Positions 53,968 through 64,000 of a stretch of DNA of 64,000 nt are shown piece after piece. This DNA comes from Fennellomyces sp. T-0311. Its lineage: Eukaryota > Mucoromycota > Mucoromycetes > Mucorales > Lichtheimiaceae. The notes below the pieces were generated by a model. The model was not told the DNA's origin. It made no database searches and saw only the letters and a program-made list of their open reading frames with translations. A program made the position numbers and the translations under genes. The number at the start of each line of letters is the position of its first letter. Within the stretch, counting starts at the first letter, position 1. The DNA is taken from the NCBI GenBank assembly GCA_025266875.1, contig JALLLT010000035.1:124001-188000 (forward strand), given 5' to 3'.

Positions 53968-54486
53968 GTTATTATCGACAAGATCAGAGCGCATGATCAG
54001 TTCCATAGCCGTAAAAGGAAAGATTACGTGGTATTTGAGTTCCCCAACATCAAGGACAGGAGCGACAAAGAGATATACGAGTCGTATGGCCAAGTCCTCA
54101 TGGTCTTCCGGGCGAAGTACAGGGGTAGATAATACGATCTGGTACTGGCACGCCGATACTGTCCTTTGGGTGAAACACACAAGACTGGGTTAGAGGTTAT
54201 TTCACCTGATCTTGATGATACGTATAAAGGCCTGTTTATAAGCCAAGTCGAACGGGTAAAGCGTACAATCCATGTCGTTCCGGATTATGATTCAGACGCT
54301 TTCGTTGATCCTGTCCTGGGATCAATGTATGGAAAGTATTTACTGAATCATGATTCGGATCAGTTTTCCTGGTGCAACAGCAGAGGCCGACTTCCACATA
54401 TCAATGAAAGAAGCAAAGAGTTTGTTCACTGGAATAAGGAGTACGATAATCCCAAGCAAGTAGGCACGGAAGATGATGACGCCTAG
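51230..54486 (+). pseudogene. Plavaka-like transposase, copy A (lacks N-terminus)
   Basis: Multi-exon remnant. Blocks seen: LQCSEDDSTADAHMSSLTEQ, PFSGDLWSKPASSKN, TRLHPATVTRDGKRVYSDIY then SGQWWQEFQ, GTRLLAYLPVIESKRLPNKK, YCIGLVMAPFRKFGIFK, and the C-terminal part from 53269: ALCLRHFLDFVMHATAEEHT, FPSGLNFPKNHKLQKYAHDI, TTSSEHQHTIDVKKPAKRTN. These follow the Plavaka pattern (GEWW, LLGYLPT, FLDF, NLPKLHSL, ERLHID). It alone keeps the C-terminal end (DRDYVVFEFP-like YVVFEFPNIKDRSDKEIY, then a frame change, ending VGTEDDDA at 54486). The first zinc-finger exon is missing because sequence left of 51220 is CACTA. Confidence 0.62.
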
Positions 54487-54617
54487 ATCTACCTAAGAGT
54501 ATTTGATATTATTGTCTATAAAACGTTGCGTATTTATATACTTGGTTACTGTTTATAAAGGTGCTTAACCCGCTTCAACACAATTCAAGGTAGATAAAAT
54601 CTGTTCACGATTTTGAA

Positions 54618-54800
54618 CGCTCTCAACCCTCTCTCAACCCCGCCAACATTTTGGCAAGTTTATAAACCCTGTCAACCCTCTCTCAACCCCGCCAACATTT
54701 TGATAGGATTATAAACCCTGTCAACCCTCTCTCAACCCCGCTAAATGTTTTGGTAGGTTTATAAACCCTGTCAACCTTCACTCAATCCCCGCAACCTTCA
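54618..54800. repeat. 49-bp tandem repeat (minisatellite)
   Basis: Three full units and one diverged unit of CCCTCTCTCAACCCCGCC plus ACATTTTGG...TTTATAAACCCTGTCAA, starting near 54627. It lies in the spacer of the palindrome. The AACCCT words are part of this unit and are not telomere repeat. Confidence 0.8.
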
Positions 54801-54844
54801 TAAGGGCTTAATCAGCAGGGTATCTTTTCCGATGTTATCATCGC

Positions 54845-55360
54845 ACGCACATAAAAGATCCAATACTAGATTTGCTAGCTATCATCATGCGCATAGAAAA
54901 TACTTCGTTCCTTGTTAATGATCATTACGTATACATAAAAGATTACGTTCCAGGTTTGTTAACGATTATTACGGGCACAGAAAAAAGTGTCATCCAAGTT
55001 CATTACTTGTTATTTGTTAATCACCATGTGCACAGAAAAGTGCTACTTCAGTTTCGCTACCCGTCATCGCGTGCACTGAAAAAGTGCTACTCCGCTCCTT
55101 TCTGTGCGCCTCGTTCAATTTTGTGCAAAGGTATTAAGTTCTGCATAGTTAAAATGATATAAACAACCAAGGTTTTGATGGCTGCGATAAGATATAGCAT
55201 AGTTAAAACTTTTTTATGTGTAAGTTGTGTGGTGCTTTGTAATGAAACAGCTTTGTCTAATTTCTGTGCGCGTAGTCTCCTCGGATGTGTGCTTTTGATT
55301 GGATGAGCATTAAAGCACCACAGGATTATGTTTAAAGCGCCAAATTTTTTTCTGTGCGCG
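54845..55360. repeat. Inverted arrays of GTGCACAGAAAA-like motifs; possible non-autonomous MULE
   Basis: Direct copies at about 54845, 54889, 54929, 54973, 55027 and 55070 (CGCACATAAAAG, GCGCATAGAAAA, GGGCACAGAAAA, GTGCACAGAAAAG, GTGCACTGAAAAAG) spaced 40-54 bp; inverted copies (TTTCTGTGCGC) at about 55099, 55261 and 55350. The wording resembles the CGCGCACAGAAAG units at 9580-9612. Termini and target duplication were not found. Confidence 0.45.
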
Positions 55361-55517
55361 GGGTGACTCCCCATAGAAAAGATCTCCTCAAACCAAAAAT
55401 GGAAACCTTTTGAAGAAAAAAGCAACTGCTTGCAGAAAGCATACCTCTCATTTTGGAAAATGAACACATGTCGAAGTAATTCTAGAAAATGGCAGCGAAG
55501 TCTTGAAAGCTATGATT

Positions 55518-55710
55518 TTAATTTTTTTCTGGTTTGTTAGTTTTTCTAAACTGTCCATCGTGATATATATCCTCCTTCGCCAAGCAAGCATCAAAAAAAG
55601 TAAGTGAATTTCTAATATACCCTCTACAATGCGCCGTAGTCACTCTTGGCGCTGCCTGTTCTATGCGCTGTATAAGGTCACTGTCTGAGAACAAAGGGTT
55701 CTTATGGCAC
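55518..55710 (-). pseudogene. C-terminal tail of an IS630/Tc1-like transposase fused to the palindrome arm
   Basis: Directly after the palindrome junction the minus-strand frame reads CHKNPLFSDSDLIQRIEQAA, then VTTAHCRGYIRNSLTFFDAC and LAKEDIYHDGQ. This matches the end of DDE_3-type fungal IS630-like transposases (KNP...V...DC-GWIRHS--FF--CL). No catalytic residues are included. It shares its frame with the Plavaka-like gene only by chance. Confidence 0.6.
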
Positions 55711-58453
55711 TTGCCATTGGTGTCGCAGTCCTCTACTATCAAGGTTTGATACACCTTGATCGTATCGTCGTCGAGCTGTGGTAAGTTGCGTAGTACAACA
55801 CGTGCGAAGTTGTTATCGATAGTGGTGTGGAAGAAGGAGCGAAGGATTATGGACAATCCATGGAAAGTGCCTTGCTGTGATAATACGGATACTTCTTTGG
55901 GATCTGTTTCTAATGCGAGCTTATATGACAGTTGGCTTCGTCTGGAAATGACCTTGGAAATTGTCGCTTTTGTGCGAAGCGATGTTGTAAGAGTACTTGA
56001 TTGGTTTATAGCAACGTCAAAAAGTAGGTCCTTCTTTTGAATAAAGTTGGCCATTTGGGACAGCGAATCAAACCGACCATTAGTTCGTTTTGCCGGCTTC
56101 TTTACATCGATAGTGTGTTGATGCTCGGAGCTGGTTGTGCTATAGCCTCTGATTATACCCCGAGATCGGATATCGTGGGCATACTTTTGAAGCTTGTGAT
56201 TTTTGGGGAAGTTCAAACCAGATGGAAAGTACTTTTGAGATATTGGACTGTACTTATAGTATGCATCCAATGACTTCTCCATTTCAGTAAGACAACCCTC
56301 GGTATGTTCCTCGGCGGTGGCGTGCATTACGAAATCCAAGAAATGACGCAAGCAAAGTGCTGCTTGTAGCGGAATATAATCGTAACAGCAAGGTAAGATG
56401 ATAGCCATATTGCTTCACCATTCTGTATAAGTTGGATTTCGCAAAAAGCGTGGAAAAATGCCTTGGTTGAACTGACGATGATCTTTGTACTAAGGTATCA
56501 TGGATGCTTGATTGTTAATTTCTTCAATGATGGAAGCTCCTTTGGTACCATTCAGATCCATGATCAGTTTGTCGAGACAGTTGAGCAAGTGTTCGTATAC
56601 ACCGCCAAGCTGGTGCAAGTCATCCACAAGTAGTGAATCATGGAGATCAAAGAATGGTTGAGGAAGTTTCCAAAATGCGTTCTATTATATATAGTATAAT
56701 GCCATGTTTAGCAAAAAAGTAAAATATCTACATTATTAATTGATAGTACTTGGATGTTATGCATTGAAATCTTCATGAATATTTTCTTATCTTCTTTCTC
56801 CGCATCTTCTTCATCTTCTTCTTTTTCTCCTTCGGTGCCGTGCAAAAGACCGTTTCCAAGTTTGTACAAATGTTCCATCTTGGATGACGTTCGTAGTTCC
56901 GCTGTACCGTTTTCGTAGTACTCGCTTGTCAGAACGAAGCAACGTGGGCAACCTCGGGCGGTATTTCCGCTTTTAACTAAGGCGAGAAGCGATTTAATAT
57001 AATGTTTAATAAATATACATGCAAAGAGTCAGCGATACTTACTGTTCTTGGTAATCTGCGGAATACGCTGTCAACGCGGGGATACATTTGTATACTTTTT
57101 GGTCTGGCCCTTGCGTCTTGAAGATGCCGAACTTTCGAAAAGGTGCCATGACTAGACCAATACAGTAATGGAAGATCGCCTTTTTTGCTAATGGAAACCA
57201 TTTCTTATTCGGCAACCTCTTGCTTTCAATAACTGGCAAATATGCTAGTAAGCGAGTACCGTGCAATGTATCTTTGGTTCTATACTCAAAAGGAGTGTTT
57301 GCTACGTAGCCATAAAATGCTTAGCCGTTACACATTAACCATATTTATGCCATATGTTACTACTAACCTAGCTTCAAGTATATCGGCCACGCACTATTTC
57401 TCAGGTTGCCAGTAATTACTGTTTTGTCTGATGCAAGCATAAGACCAAGAATAACGCATCCCTCCTTTGATATTTTCTATGGACGAACATTAACCGCGTT
57501 AATACATATACCACTGATGCTAAATCGCTTGGTATATTTATACCTGGAACTCTTGCCACCATTGTCCGCTGTAGATATCGCTATATACTCTTTTTCCATC
57601 TCTGGTAACAGTAGCGGGGTGTAAACGTGTTACGTCGTTGAATAGTGGATGGCTGAAGAGTTTCTCGGCCAAATTGCGAATATCGCGGTAAATAAGGGAT
57701 GGTTGGCCAAATACCTCCAGGAATTGCTGTTTGTGCTTTTTAGGGAAGTCAGGAACAAGATCGAGATCAATCTTTTCGGTTTTAAACGGCTAGAAAATAC
57801 GTAGTCGAGTTGTTTGAAAAATTCATCGTGACATACACATAACATCAACGGTTACGTACCAGTGTATACTTCTCGCTTTGATTCTTAGATATCGTTCGAA
57901 ATACGCTATCGAAAGTCGTGAATAGTGCATTATACTCCAATGGCGCCGCTCTTGCATGCTCTTGAGCAATCATAATAAGTTCAACAAGGCTAAGATATAC
58001 TCGAAATTAGTTGAGAATATAACATCTTGATAATGTTTTTTGATTTTATACCGCTTGTATTGTGCCTGTGAGAGCCCGTTATCTAAAGCGAACTCGGCAA
58101 TCAATAGTTTTAGGCTAGATATGTCAATTGCCTTTGGGGAGTTCTTCGAGCTGGCTGGCTTAGACCACAAATCCCCAGAGAAAGGTTCTTTGTAGCGCAA
58201 ACATGTTGATATCGAGTCGACGAGTCTATTTTACCGTTGTAACGTACCTTCAATATATGCATCTTCATCGTTTTTGTCGGCTAGCGTGTCATGTTCCATA
58301 GTAAAAGTCCATGAGCGCAACATGAGCTTCTTGTTTGTGAAGCAAGTTACTTTCATTTATTTGCTCAGTCAGTGATGACATATGGGCATCCGCTGTGCTA
58401 TCATCTTCAGAACACTGCAATGGCGTATTGACAAATGGCAAAGGTTGATTCGC
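55710..58453 (-). repeat. Right arm of the 2.74-kb inverted repeat
   Basis: Reverse complement of 51224-53967. The spacer between the arms is 1742 bp (53968-55709). Confidence 0.92.
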
Positions 58454-58549
58454 ATGCATCGTCATTATATAAGAACGAAGAGCCTTTACTGACGCAAATG
58501 TGCACTTAGAGAGGCAGTTACGATAGCAACATTGATATTGGTGTGGCAT
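55711..58549 (-). pseudogene. Plavaka-like transposase, copy B (lacks C-terminus)
   Basis: Same internal protein blocks as copy A. It keeps the first exon from 58549: MPHQYQCCYRNCLSKCTFAS with a C2H2-like zinc finger ending in MTMHANQPLPF. After VALMDFYYGT the frame stops and the continuation MEHDTLADKNDEDAYIEG is in another frame, so a frameshift or unusual intron lies near 58290. At the inner end it is cut at TLIVEDCDTNGK and joined to the IS630-like tail. Copies A and B therefore complement each other: one has only the start, the other only the end. Confidence 0.62.
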
Positions 58550-59200
58550 GGTGAATGTAAAGAGTGATAAAAGTGGTTCATGTACACTGATAAATTAAGC
58601 TAACATAAATGTTTGTTACACAGACTGTCAACCTGGTAATTCGTACATTTTTATCAAGTATCGTGATCATTCACTATATACTGCCACCTATAATGCAAAA
58701 GAGAAGCCCAAAGAAACTTAAAAGAAGATAAATAAGCTCAGATATCCCGCGATTTGCATATGATATGCATGAGCCTGAACTTGACGTTCCGTTGCTAAGC
58801 TTATATTTTCTACAGCTTTAGCAAGTACATTAATGATGATCATGGAATGCTATGGAAAATAGTAATCGCTACCAACTGGGAAAGTCTTTCATGATCCGGC
58901 TCGCGCTGCTTGCCATGTGTTTTTCATTGGTGTTAATGGAATGGCGATTTATATTAATACCACTTGGTGCTACAACGCCAAAAAACGAATTATCAGAATA
59001 ACGTTTGATAGGCTATACCACACTGGGAAATATGCCCCAGTAATGTAGGTTATACTAGGTTAATCACGGTAACCTCTCGTTTTTCACCAGAATTATTGAT
59101 ATGGTGCATGTATTTTATAACTGACACAAACCTTAATTTTTCTCAATTTTTTAATTTCAAATTCCGATATATATATATAGGTAGAGAGGGTTACACACAG
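58550..59200. other. AT-rich spacer, no gene
   Basis: No coding region or clear terminal repeat. It includes a TATATATATAT run near 59169-59179. The left end of the next transposon should lie here but was not identified. Confidence 0.4.
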
Positions 59201-61391
59201 CTAATCGTGTCTGCCAATTCTTCTGTGGGACTTCTGTCGCCTAGAAAATTTTTCGACTTCTACTGCAGTCTCTCCTACATTGTGACCTAAACTATATGCT
59301 TTGATATATCGCATGCACCGATTATAATATCGTTGTATAATAACCTTGTCTGCTGCCTTATCGAGAAACTGGTGAATGTTTTTTTGTAGGCCTTGGAATG
59401 AGTAGTCACATTGCAGACGCGCTTCACGGTTTGCTGCACCCCAGTATCTTTCGATCCAATTACATTCACAGTGGAATTTTGGATATAAAGCAAAGATATG
59501 TCCAGCGGCGTTGACTTTCTCATAGATGGCAGTCTTTTGTCTTCTGAAATCAGGCTGGGCAGCAAGCAGATGTCGTGCACAACACAAATGATCTGAAGCC
59601 TCAGGACCACCGCAGTATCCGCGCCACGATTGTCCAGGCCGATGTGGATCCTCATCTCTCCAAAGACGTCGGTCCTTTAAGATACGCTTAATACCTTTAA
59701 AAAACCAAAACTCTTTCATCGTTGGTACTCCTTTGACTCTAACACTGGCTAATTCCTTGTAATAAAGATTCTGTATATATACATTGTCATCGTCTTCGTC
59801 TTTGTCTTCTTCTTCTTGGTCGAACTGATAAATATCCTCTACTGGAACTATATCGTCGTATAGACGGAATTTTGTTTCACGGAATTGATATAGGTCGCTA
59901 TCCAGTTTCGCCTTTGGGTTGAGTTGCATACAACTGGCTACGAGTGCGTCTTTTTTATAGGCATTATGATTGCTGCTTTGGTCGAAAAGGAAAACCGCCG
60001 TACAACCTTCGTGAAGTCTTTCGAAGAGAGGAATCGCGTCTTCGACAAGTTCCTCAACCATGTGTTCATTGGTCCAGTACCCATCGTGCTTTGCGCCAGA
60101 ATAGATAATACGTCGAGATGTCCAGCTCTGGATCCTCATGGTACCATGGCAAGGACACTGAAATTCGCTCACCATTATCGAGCGACTGGGAGTCTTGTTT
60201 CTGAGTAAATTTTCGCCATCTTCTAACCAAAGTGTGTTCTTCCCGTCATTTGCGTAAAAGGTGGATTCGTCATGAGTGACGAAAACGATTTTAGATTGGT
60301 TTGGCTCGAGATTTGGCGGTATAACCGTACCAGCATCATCACCAACAAATGTATCAGCTCTTTTTTGCAGCGTCATCATCCATTGGGCCCATTTAAGTCG
60401 ATACTTCACTACATCTGAACGCTCATGACCATCATAGTACACGTCTTTGTTGTTTCGGCGATATACATAGCCCCATTGATGCATGTAGTTCGCAATAGTC
60501 TTGAGAGGGATGTCTCCTGGAACCCCAAGCTTCTCAACGAGAACATGTGTATCAAGAAATTTCTTGAGCTCAACGGTGGTTCTTTTTTCTGGCTTTTGCA
60601 AATGAAGCCATTTACGAGCAGCAAGAGCGATATCTTCGTCAGAGAGCAGGGACACTCGTTTTGCATGCTTTCCTTGCTTAAAAAGACTGAGCTTTCCGTA
60701 ATCAAGGTATTCCTGGCCCCATGCGCGAATAGTCCGTAAACGATATGACGAAGGGTCACTCCAATATTCGGCAGCTGCAATTTTTGATGCTTCTACCTTC
60801 TTGATACCATCTTTCCGGCACCTCAAATAGATCTTGACAGCATTTAGCCTAGTCATTTCGAATGCCGTCTTCGTATTGAAGTCGGATGTCATGCTCAACT
60901 GTGGTTTAGTCTGGGCCATCAGTTGCATGTACGCTACACTAATTTTGGCATGTTCATCCTCAACGTCGTCATCACTACTGTTGCAAGATACATCCTCGAC
61001 TTCATTGCTGCTGCCAGTAGTAGGTGGCTGCTTTACTAAAAAGCTTCGGATGCTTGATTGCTTCTTGCCATCTGGAGTAGGAGCAAGTGCTGCTTGCATA
61101 TATTTTCGCTTTCGATAGTAGGTGGCAGCGAGCTACCATCATAGTAAGCACGGAATGAATTATCAGCGCCTTCTTTCCATGACAAATCTTCGACCGAGAA
61201 GGCTCACGTCTGGCTATAGCCATTAACTGATCCGCTGATATGCCTAGAAGCTCCCAGTCTTCTTGCTCCTCGACGGATTCAATTGGTGACTCTAAAGACT
61301 CATCGGGATTACTCGTAGCAGCCTTCTTAAATCGTCCACCAGTACGGTTCAACTTTGCAACAGCTTTTTGACGCTTTGTTTTACCAGCCAT
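59201..61391 (-). CDS. DDE transposase of a fungal IS630-related family
   Basis: The main frame (59201-61099, 632 residues from the first internal ATG) reads on from YYRKRKYMQAALAPTPDGKK. Helix-turn-helix region WLHLQKPEKRTTVELKKFLD; catalytic blocks FVTHDESTFYANDGKNTLWL (D about 276), AVFLFDQSSNHNAYKKDALV (D about 371), then CCARHLLAAQPDFRRQKTAI and FHCECNWIERYWGAANREAR (E about 549). This layout (HDESTF, NH-AY, ARH-L--QPDF, FHCE-N-IE-WG) is a common but often unnamed fungal transposase family. The N-terminus MAGKTKRQKAVAKLNRTGGR starts at 61391; between it and the main frame I need two frame changes (SWKEGADNSFRAYYDGSS, then YYRKRKY), so the 5' end is probably broken. Confidence 0.75.
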
Positions 61392-62386
61392 TCTTTGAGA
61401 GATCGAAATAAGATGAGCAAAGTGTGATATTCTTCAATCAAGATCAGACGTTTTAAGTGCGAGACCGAATTAAAGATATTTTTATTGATGACAAACTACT
61501 CGGATATTTATATTGTTGAAGCGGTCGGGATGAACGCTTCTTACCAATGTTCCTGATCCATGTTTAGACGGCGATATAGGACGAGCGTCCAGTTAAGTAC
61601 CTTATCCATGTTTCGGGTAAACTCGAGGAGTCCTTTGATGTCCTAATCTGGATCAAAGTGGTTTCCAACAGATGTTGACAGAAACTGGACCAATGGATGA
61701 CCTACGGTTGGCGCTGTCGAAAGAACGAATAGAATAGATGTGTCTGAGACTGAAACAAGAAGGCATTCTCTGTGGAAAGGTGTAGAATGTGACACAAAGG
61801 CACACTGAGATTTTAAACATTGATCCAGCCAATGACAGCGGGTATACCAGCTGTTACACAACTATTTTAAACTCAATAAGGCATTTAGGTATTCTCAATT
61901 TTTTCTTGACCTTAGTATATTTTGCCCGAACTGACCAACTTTGAACTCTTATAATTTTTTTTTTGTTAGAAAATAAAAAAAAGTGACTCGTAATAATTAT
62001 TAACAAAGGCTTTCTCTTCCATTATTACGAATTAGTTTTACGAAATATTGATATAGGAAAATGTTATAACGATTCAAAGTTGGGGTAAATTTGTGTCGGT
62101 TATTAAATACATGCACCATACAACCGTGGACATGCGCTCCGCACTAATGGAACGAAAAAAAAATGATTATGCGAGTATTAGTGCTGCTATCCATTGTGTA
62201 TCCTAACAACTCACCGTTTAATGTCGAAGCTTTCCATCTGCAGAAAAGCATTATCGAATAAAGGGGTATACAGGAACTGGCGCCACCAGCCTTCCTGGTT
62301 CCTCTTGAGCATCTTGTTCGACTTCCAAAGACTGATGCTATATGATTATATTAGTAATAGTAAAGGACGGAAATTGCAAGTTCGTC
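61392..62386. other. AT-rich intergenic sequence
   Basis: No supported gene. Short open frames at 61643-61861 (-) and 62194-62472 (+) lack recognisable motifs. The right end of the transposon at 59201-61391 should lie near 61400-61550. Confidence 0.4.
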
Positions 62387-63541
62387 TTACATATGATCAA
62401 CTGCCATGCGAATATACTCAAGTCCATCCGCCAGGTCGTCGTATTGGTACAACAGTTGCCGCAATGCTTTGAGCTGGTCAATGCTCATACAATGGTGTAC
62501 ATATGATAGCACATATGCCTCTTTGACGGTCAACATGTATCGGAACTTCAGGAAATCGATGCTTCGTTGGATAAGCTGCTTGTAATACGAAGATAACTTC
62601 ACACTGCATAGATCGAGGCAATCATCACTTCCTCTATCAATAATTGCATCAGGAACAACTTTTTCAGCCCCATGGCATACGAACTTACAGCTTTTCAACC
62701 AAGAAAGTCATCTTTTCGTCTCCTGTTGTAAGGCGCTGATAGTCATGCAGCCAGCTGATCAATCTCTCCGCGTCATTGATTGCCTCAGCCGGGCCTGTAC
62801 TCTCCTTATCAGCTTGCTGTTCATATTGCTCTTGTCCTGGTTGAGAATCGCCACCGTCAGACTCAATATCACCTTCCCCTTGTGTTTGCCGAGAGTGGCC
62901 ACCACTAACTTGCTGGTTGCCCTTCGGTCTCTTGTTTGATCCTGCTAGGGGTAAAGTGAGATTTTTTTATTATCTAATATGAGATAAAATACTTTTTTTG
63001 TTTTCTTTGGGTGGTCGTTTTTGCCTATGACATGACTTTGGGATGGTGAGTATCGATATCCAGCAGCAGAATAAATATCATACTAACTTGGCTATTATTT
63101 CTACCGTTTTTGAAGTGTTTATCCAAGAAAAACTTGAAGTAAGTGTTCTTGGCTTGCATGACCTCACTATCCAGCTCGTCATTCGATATCCTGACAGCAA
63201 GATCATTCCAGTACTTCTTGACATCTCCGGATCTTAGTATCTATATTGATGTAAATCTCTTTTCAGTATACAATCAACAGAATGGCTCAAAAAAAGTCCT
63301 TTACTCTGTATGACGTCCTTTGAATGTCTCTTGCCCAATGAGCTCCTTGATGCTTCGAACGTGCCAGCTTTTCAATACAGGTTTTAAATTCTGTAATGGC
63401 ATCCAATTCCTCGGTAAAGGAAAAATGTTTGAAGAAGTCCAAGATTTCGAATTTGAACCCATGATGCGTCTTTAGGTACAGAAGGGTGTGTGGCTCTTGC
63501 ATGATGTTTCGCGTAAAGGTACTTCTGTATTCTGCAAGCAT
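62387..63541 (-). CDS. Unrecognised multi-exon candidate gene
   Basis: Possible exons: 63541 onward MLAEYRSTFTRNIMQEPHTL, FFKHFSFTEELDAITEFKTC; about 63230-63110 SGDVKKYWNDLAVRISNDEL; about 62945-62700 GSNKRPKGNQQVSGGHSRQT followed by an E/Q-rich part and AERLISWLHDYQRLTTGDEK; about 62690-62387 HGAEKVVPDAIIDRGSDDCL then YYKQLIQRSIDFLKFRYMLT, ending MAVDHM. Introns with GT-AG borders fit, but frames across them were not fully checked. I do not recognise the family; it could be a host gene or an accessory gene of an unknown element. Confidence 0.35.
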
Positions 63542-63669
63542 TTAATCAGAATAATTGCCAGAATTTTTCGGGTGTGAATATGGAGCCATAGATACATTGG
63601 AAAAGCAGTTTTCTTTCAGTGCCTTTTCGAACTCTCAACATCTATTTGATCTTCGTGTAGAAAATAGTG

Positions 63670-63970
63670 CCACTTAAAGAGATTTGGAGATTTCAAAGAG
63701 GGTTGTATATATTGTATAGCCTCCAGGACGTTTTCCAAGGCGGTAATATATTTGAGCATTTTGTAAGGTTAAGGGAGTCTTCATAATGACTTTTAAGAAG
63801 TAGAGGAGGTTCAAAAGGTTTTCCGGTATGTATTCGCAAACGGTTAAAAAGTTTAGTGAGCTTTTTGGTATATTTGAAAAGGTTGAAATAAGTTCAGTGA
63901 GCATTTTAATGCGTTTGAAAGGATTTAAAAGGTTCAGCGGGTGCTTTGTGTATATGAAAGGTTAAAAAGA
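63670..63970. repeat. Degenerate tandem repeats at the window end
   Basis: Loose units of about 41-55 bp built on TTTGAAAAGGTT and GTTCAGTGAGCATTTT or GTTCAGCGGGTGCTTT. They may be the terminus of a further mobile element that continues beyond the window. Confidence 0.45.
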
Positions 63971-64000
63971 TACAATAATACTTTTGCCCATTAGGCAAGC

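Noticed and set aside
54618..54800. Internal telomere repeat because of repeated AACCCT
   Set aside because: The words occur once or twice per 49-bp unit and are not tandem TTAGGG/CCCTAA arrays.
1..64000. tRNA, rRNA and snRNA genes
   Set aside because: None recognised by eye on either strand; a covariance-model search would be needed to exclude small ones.

Overview
This is eukaryotic nuclear DNA, most likely from a Mucoromycota fungus (Mucorales-like). The reasons are short GT-AG introns (about 50-80 bp), very compact fungal house-keeping genes, a fungal 18-residue-loop GATA zinc finger, and a mobile-element mix (DIRS, chromovirus, pogo, MULE, Plavaka-like and Crypton-like pieces) that fits early-diverging fungi. 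The species cannot be named from sequence alone.

The window has two parts with a sharp boundary near 9.4 kb. Bases 1-9.3 kb are ordinary, tightly packed genes: a Ran1/Ksp1-type protein kinase (-), a PCI-domain PCID2/Csn12-like protein (-), the SPOUT protein-arginine methyltransferase SFM1 (-), a small GATA zinc-finger protein (+) and the splicing factor SYF1 (-). The GATA gene and SYF1 converge, with only 29 bases between their stop codons.

From about 9.4 kb to the end almost everything recognisable is mobile DNA. In order: (1) a complete-looking MULE (9758-13500) with an 8-bp target duplication and a transposase gene carrying a C-terminal OTU protease-like domain; (2) a decayed DIRS tyrosine-recombinase retroelement (14146-24341) with its inverted termini and internal complementary region still readable, split by a young, intact Ty3/Gypsy chromovirus (16657-22649) whose two 415-bp LTRs differ at one base; (3) a broken Plavaka/Tnp2-like transposase gene (25243-28800) with a solo LTR in its 3' end; (4) a nested stack at 29.3-41.5 kb: a decayed MULE holding a solo LTR and a chromovirus, a pogo element inside that chromovirus LTR, and an IS630/Tc1-like element inside the pogo gene; (5) a Crypton-like fragment; (6) a second pogo element (43792-46013); (7) a CACTA element (46079-51214) with a broken Tnp2 transposase and a head-to-head AT-hook accessory gene; (8) a near-perfect 2.74-kb inverted repeat (51224-53967 and 55710-58453) carrying two complementary truncated copies of a Plavaka-like transposase; (9) another DDE transposase (59201-61391); (10) an unrecognised multi-exon candidate gene and degenerate tandem repeats at the end.

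Most boundaries were set by finding target-site duplications, so the relative order of insertion can be read. I see no clear non-transposon system in the accessory part. The most unusual items are the OTU-bearing MULE, the four-level nesting, the palindrome and the head-to-head CACTA accessory gene. All exon junctions are read by eye and are provisional.
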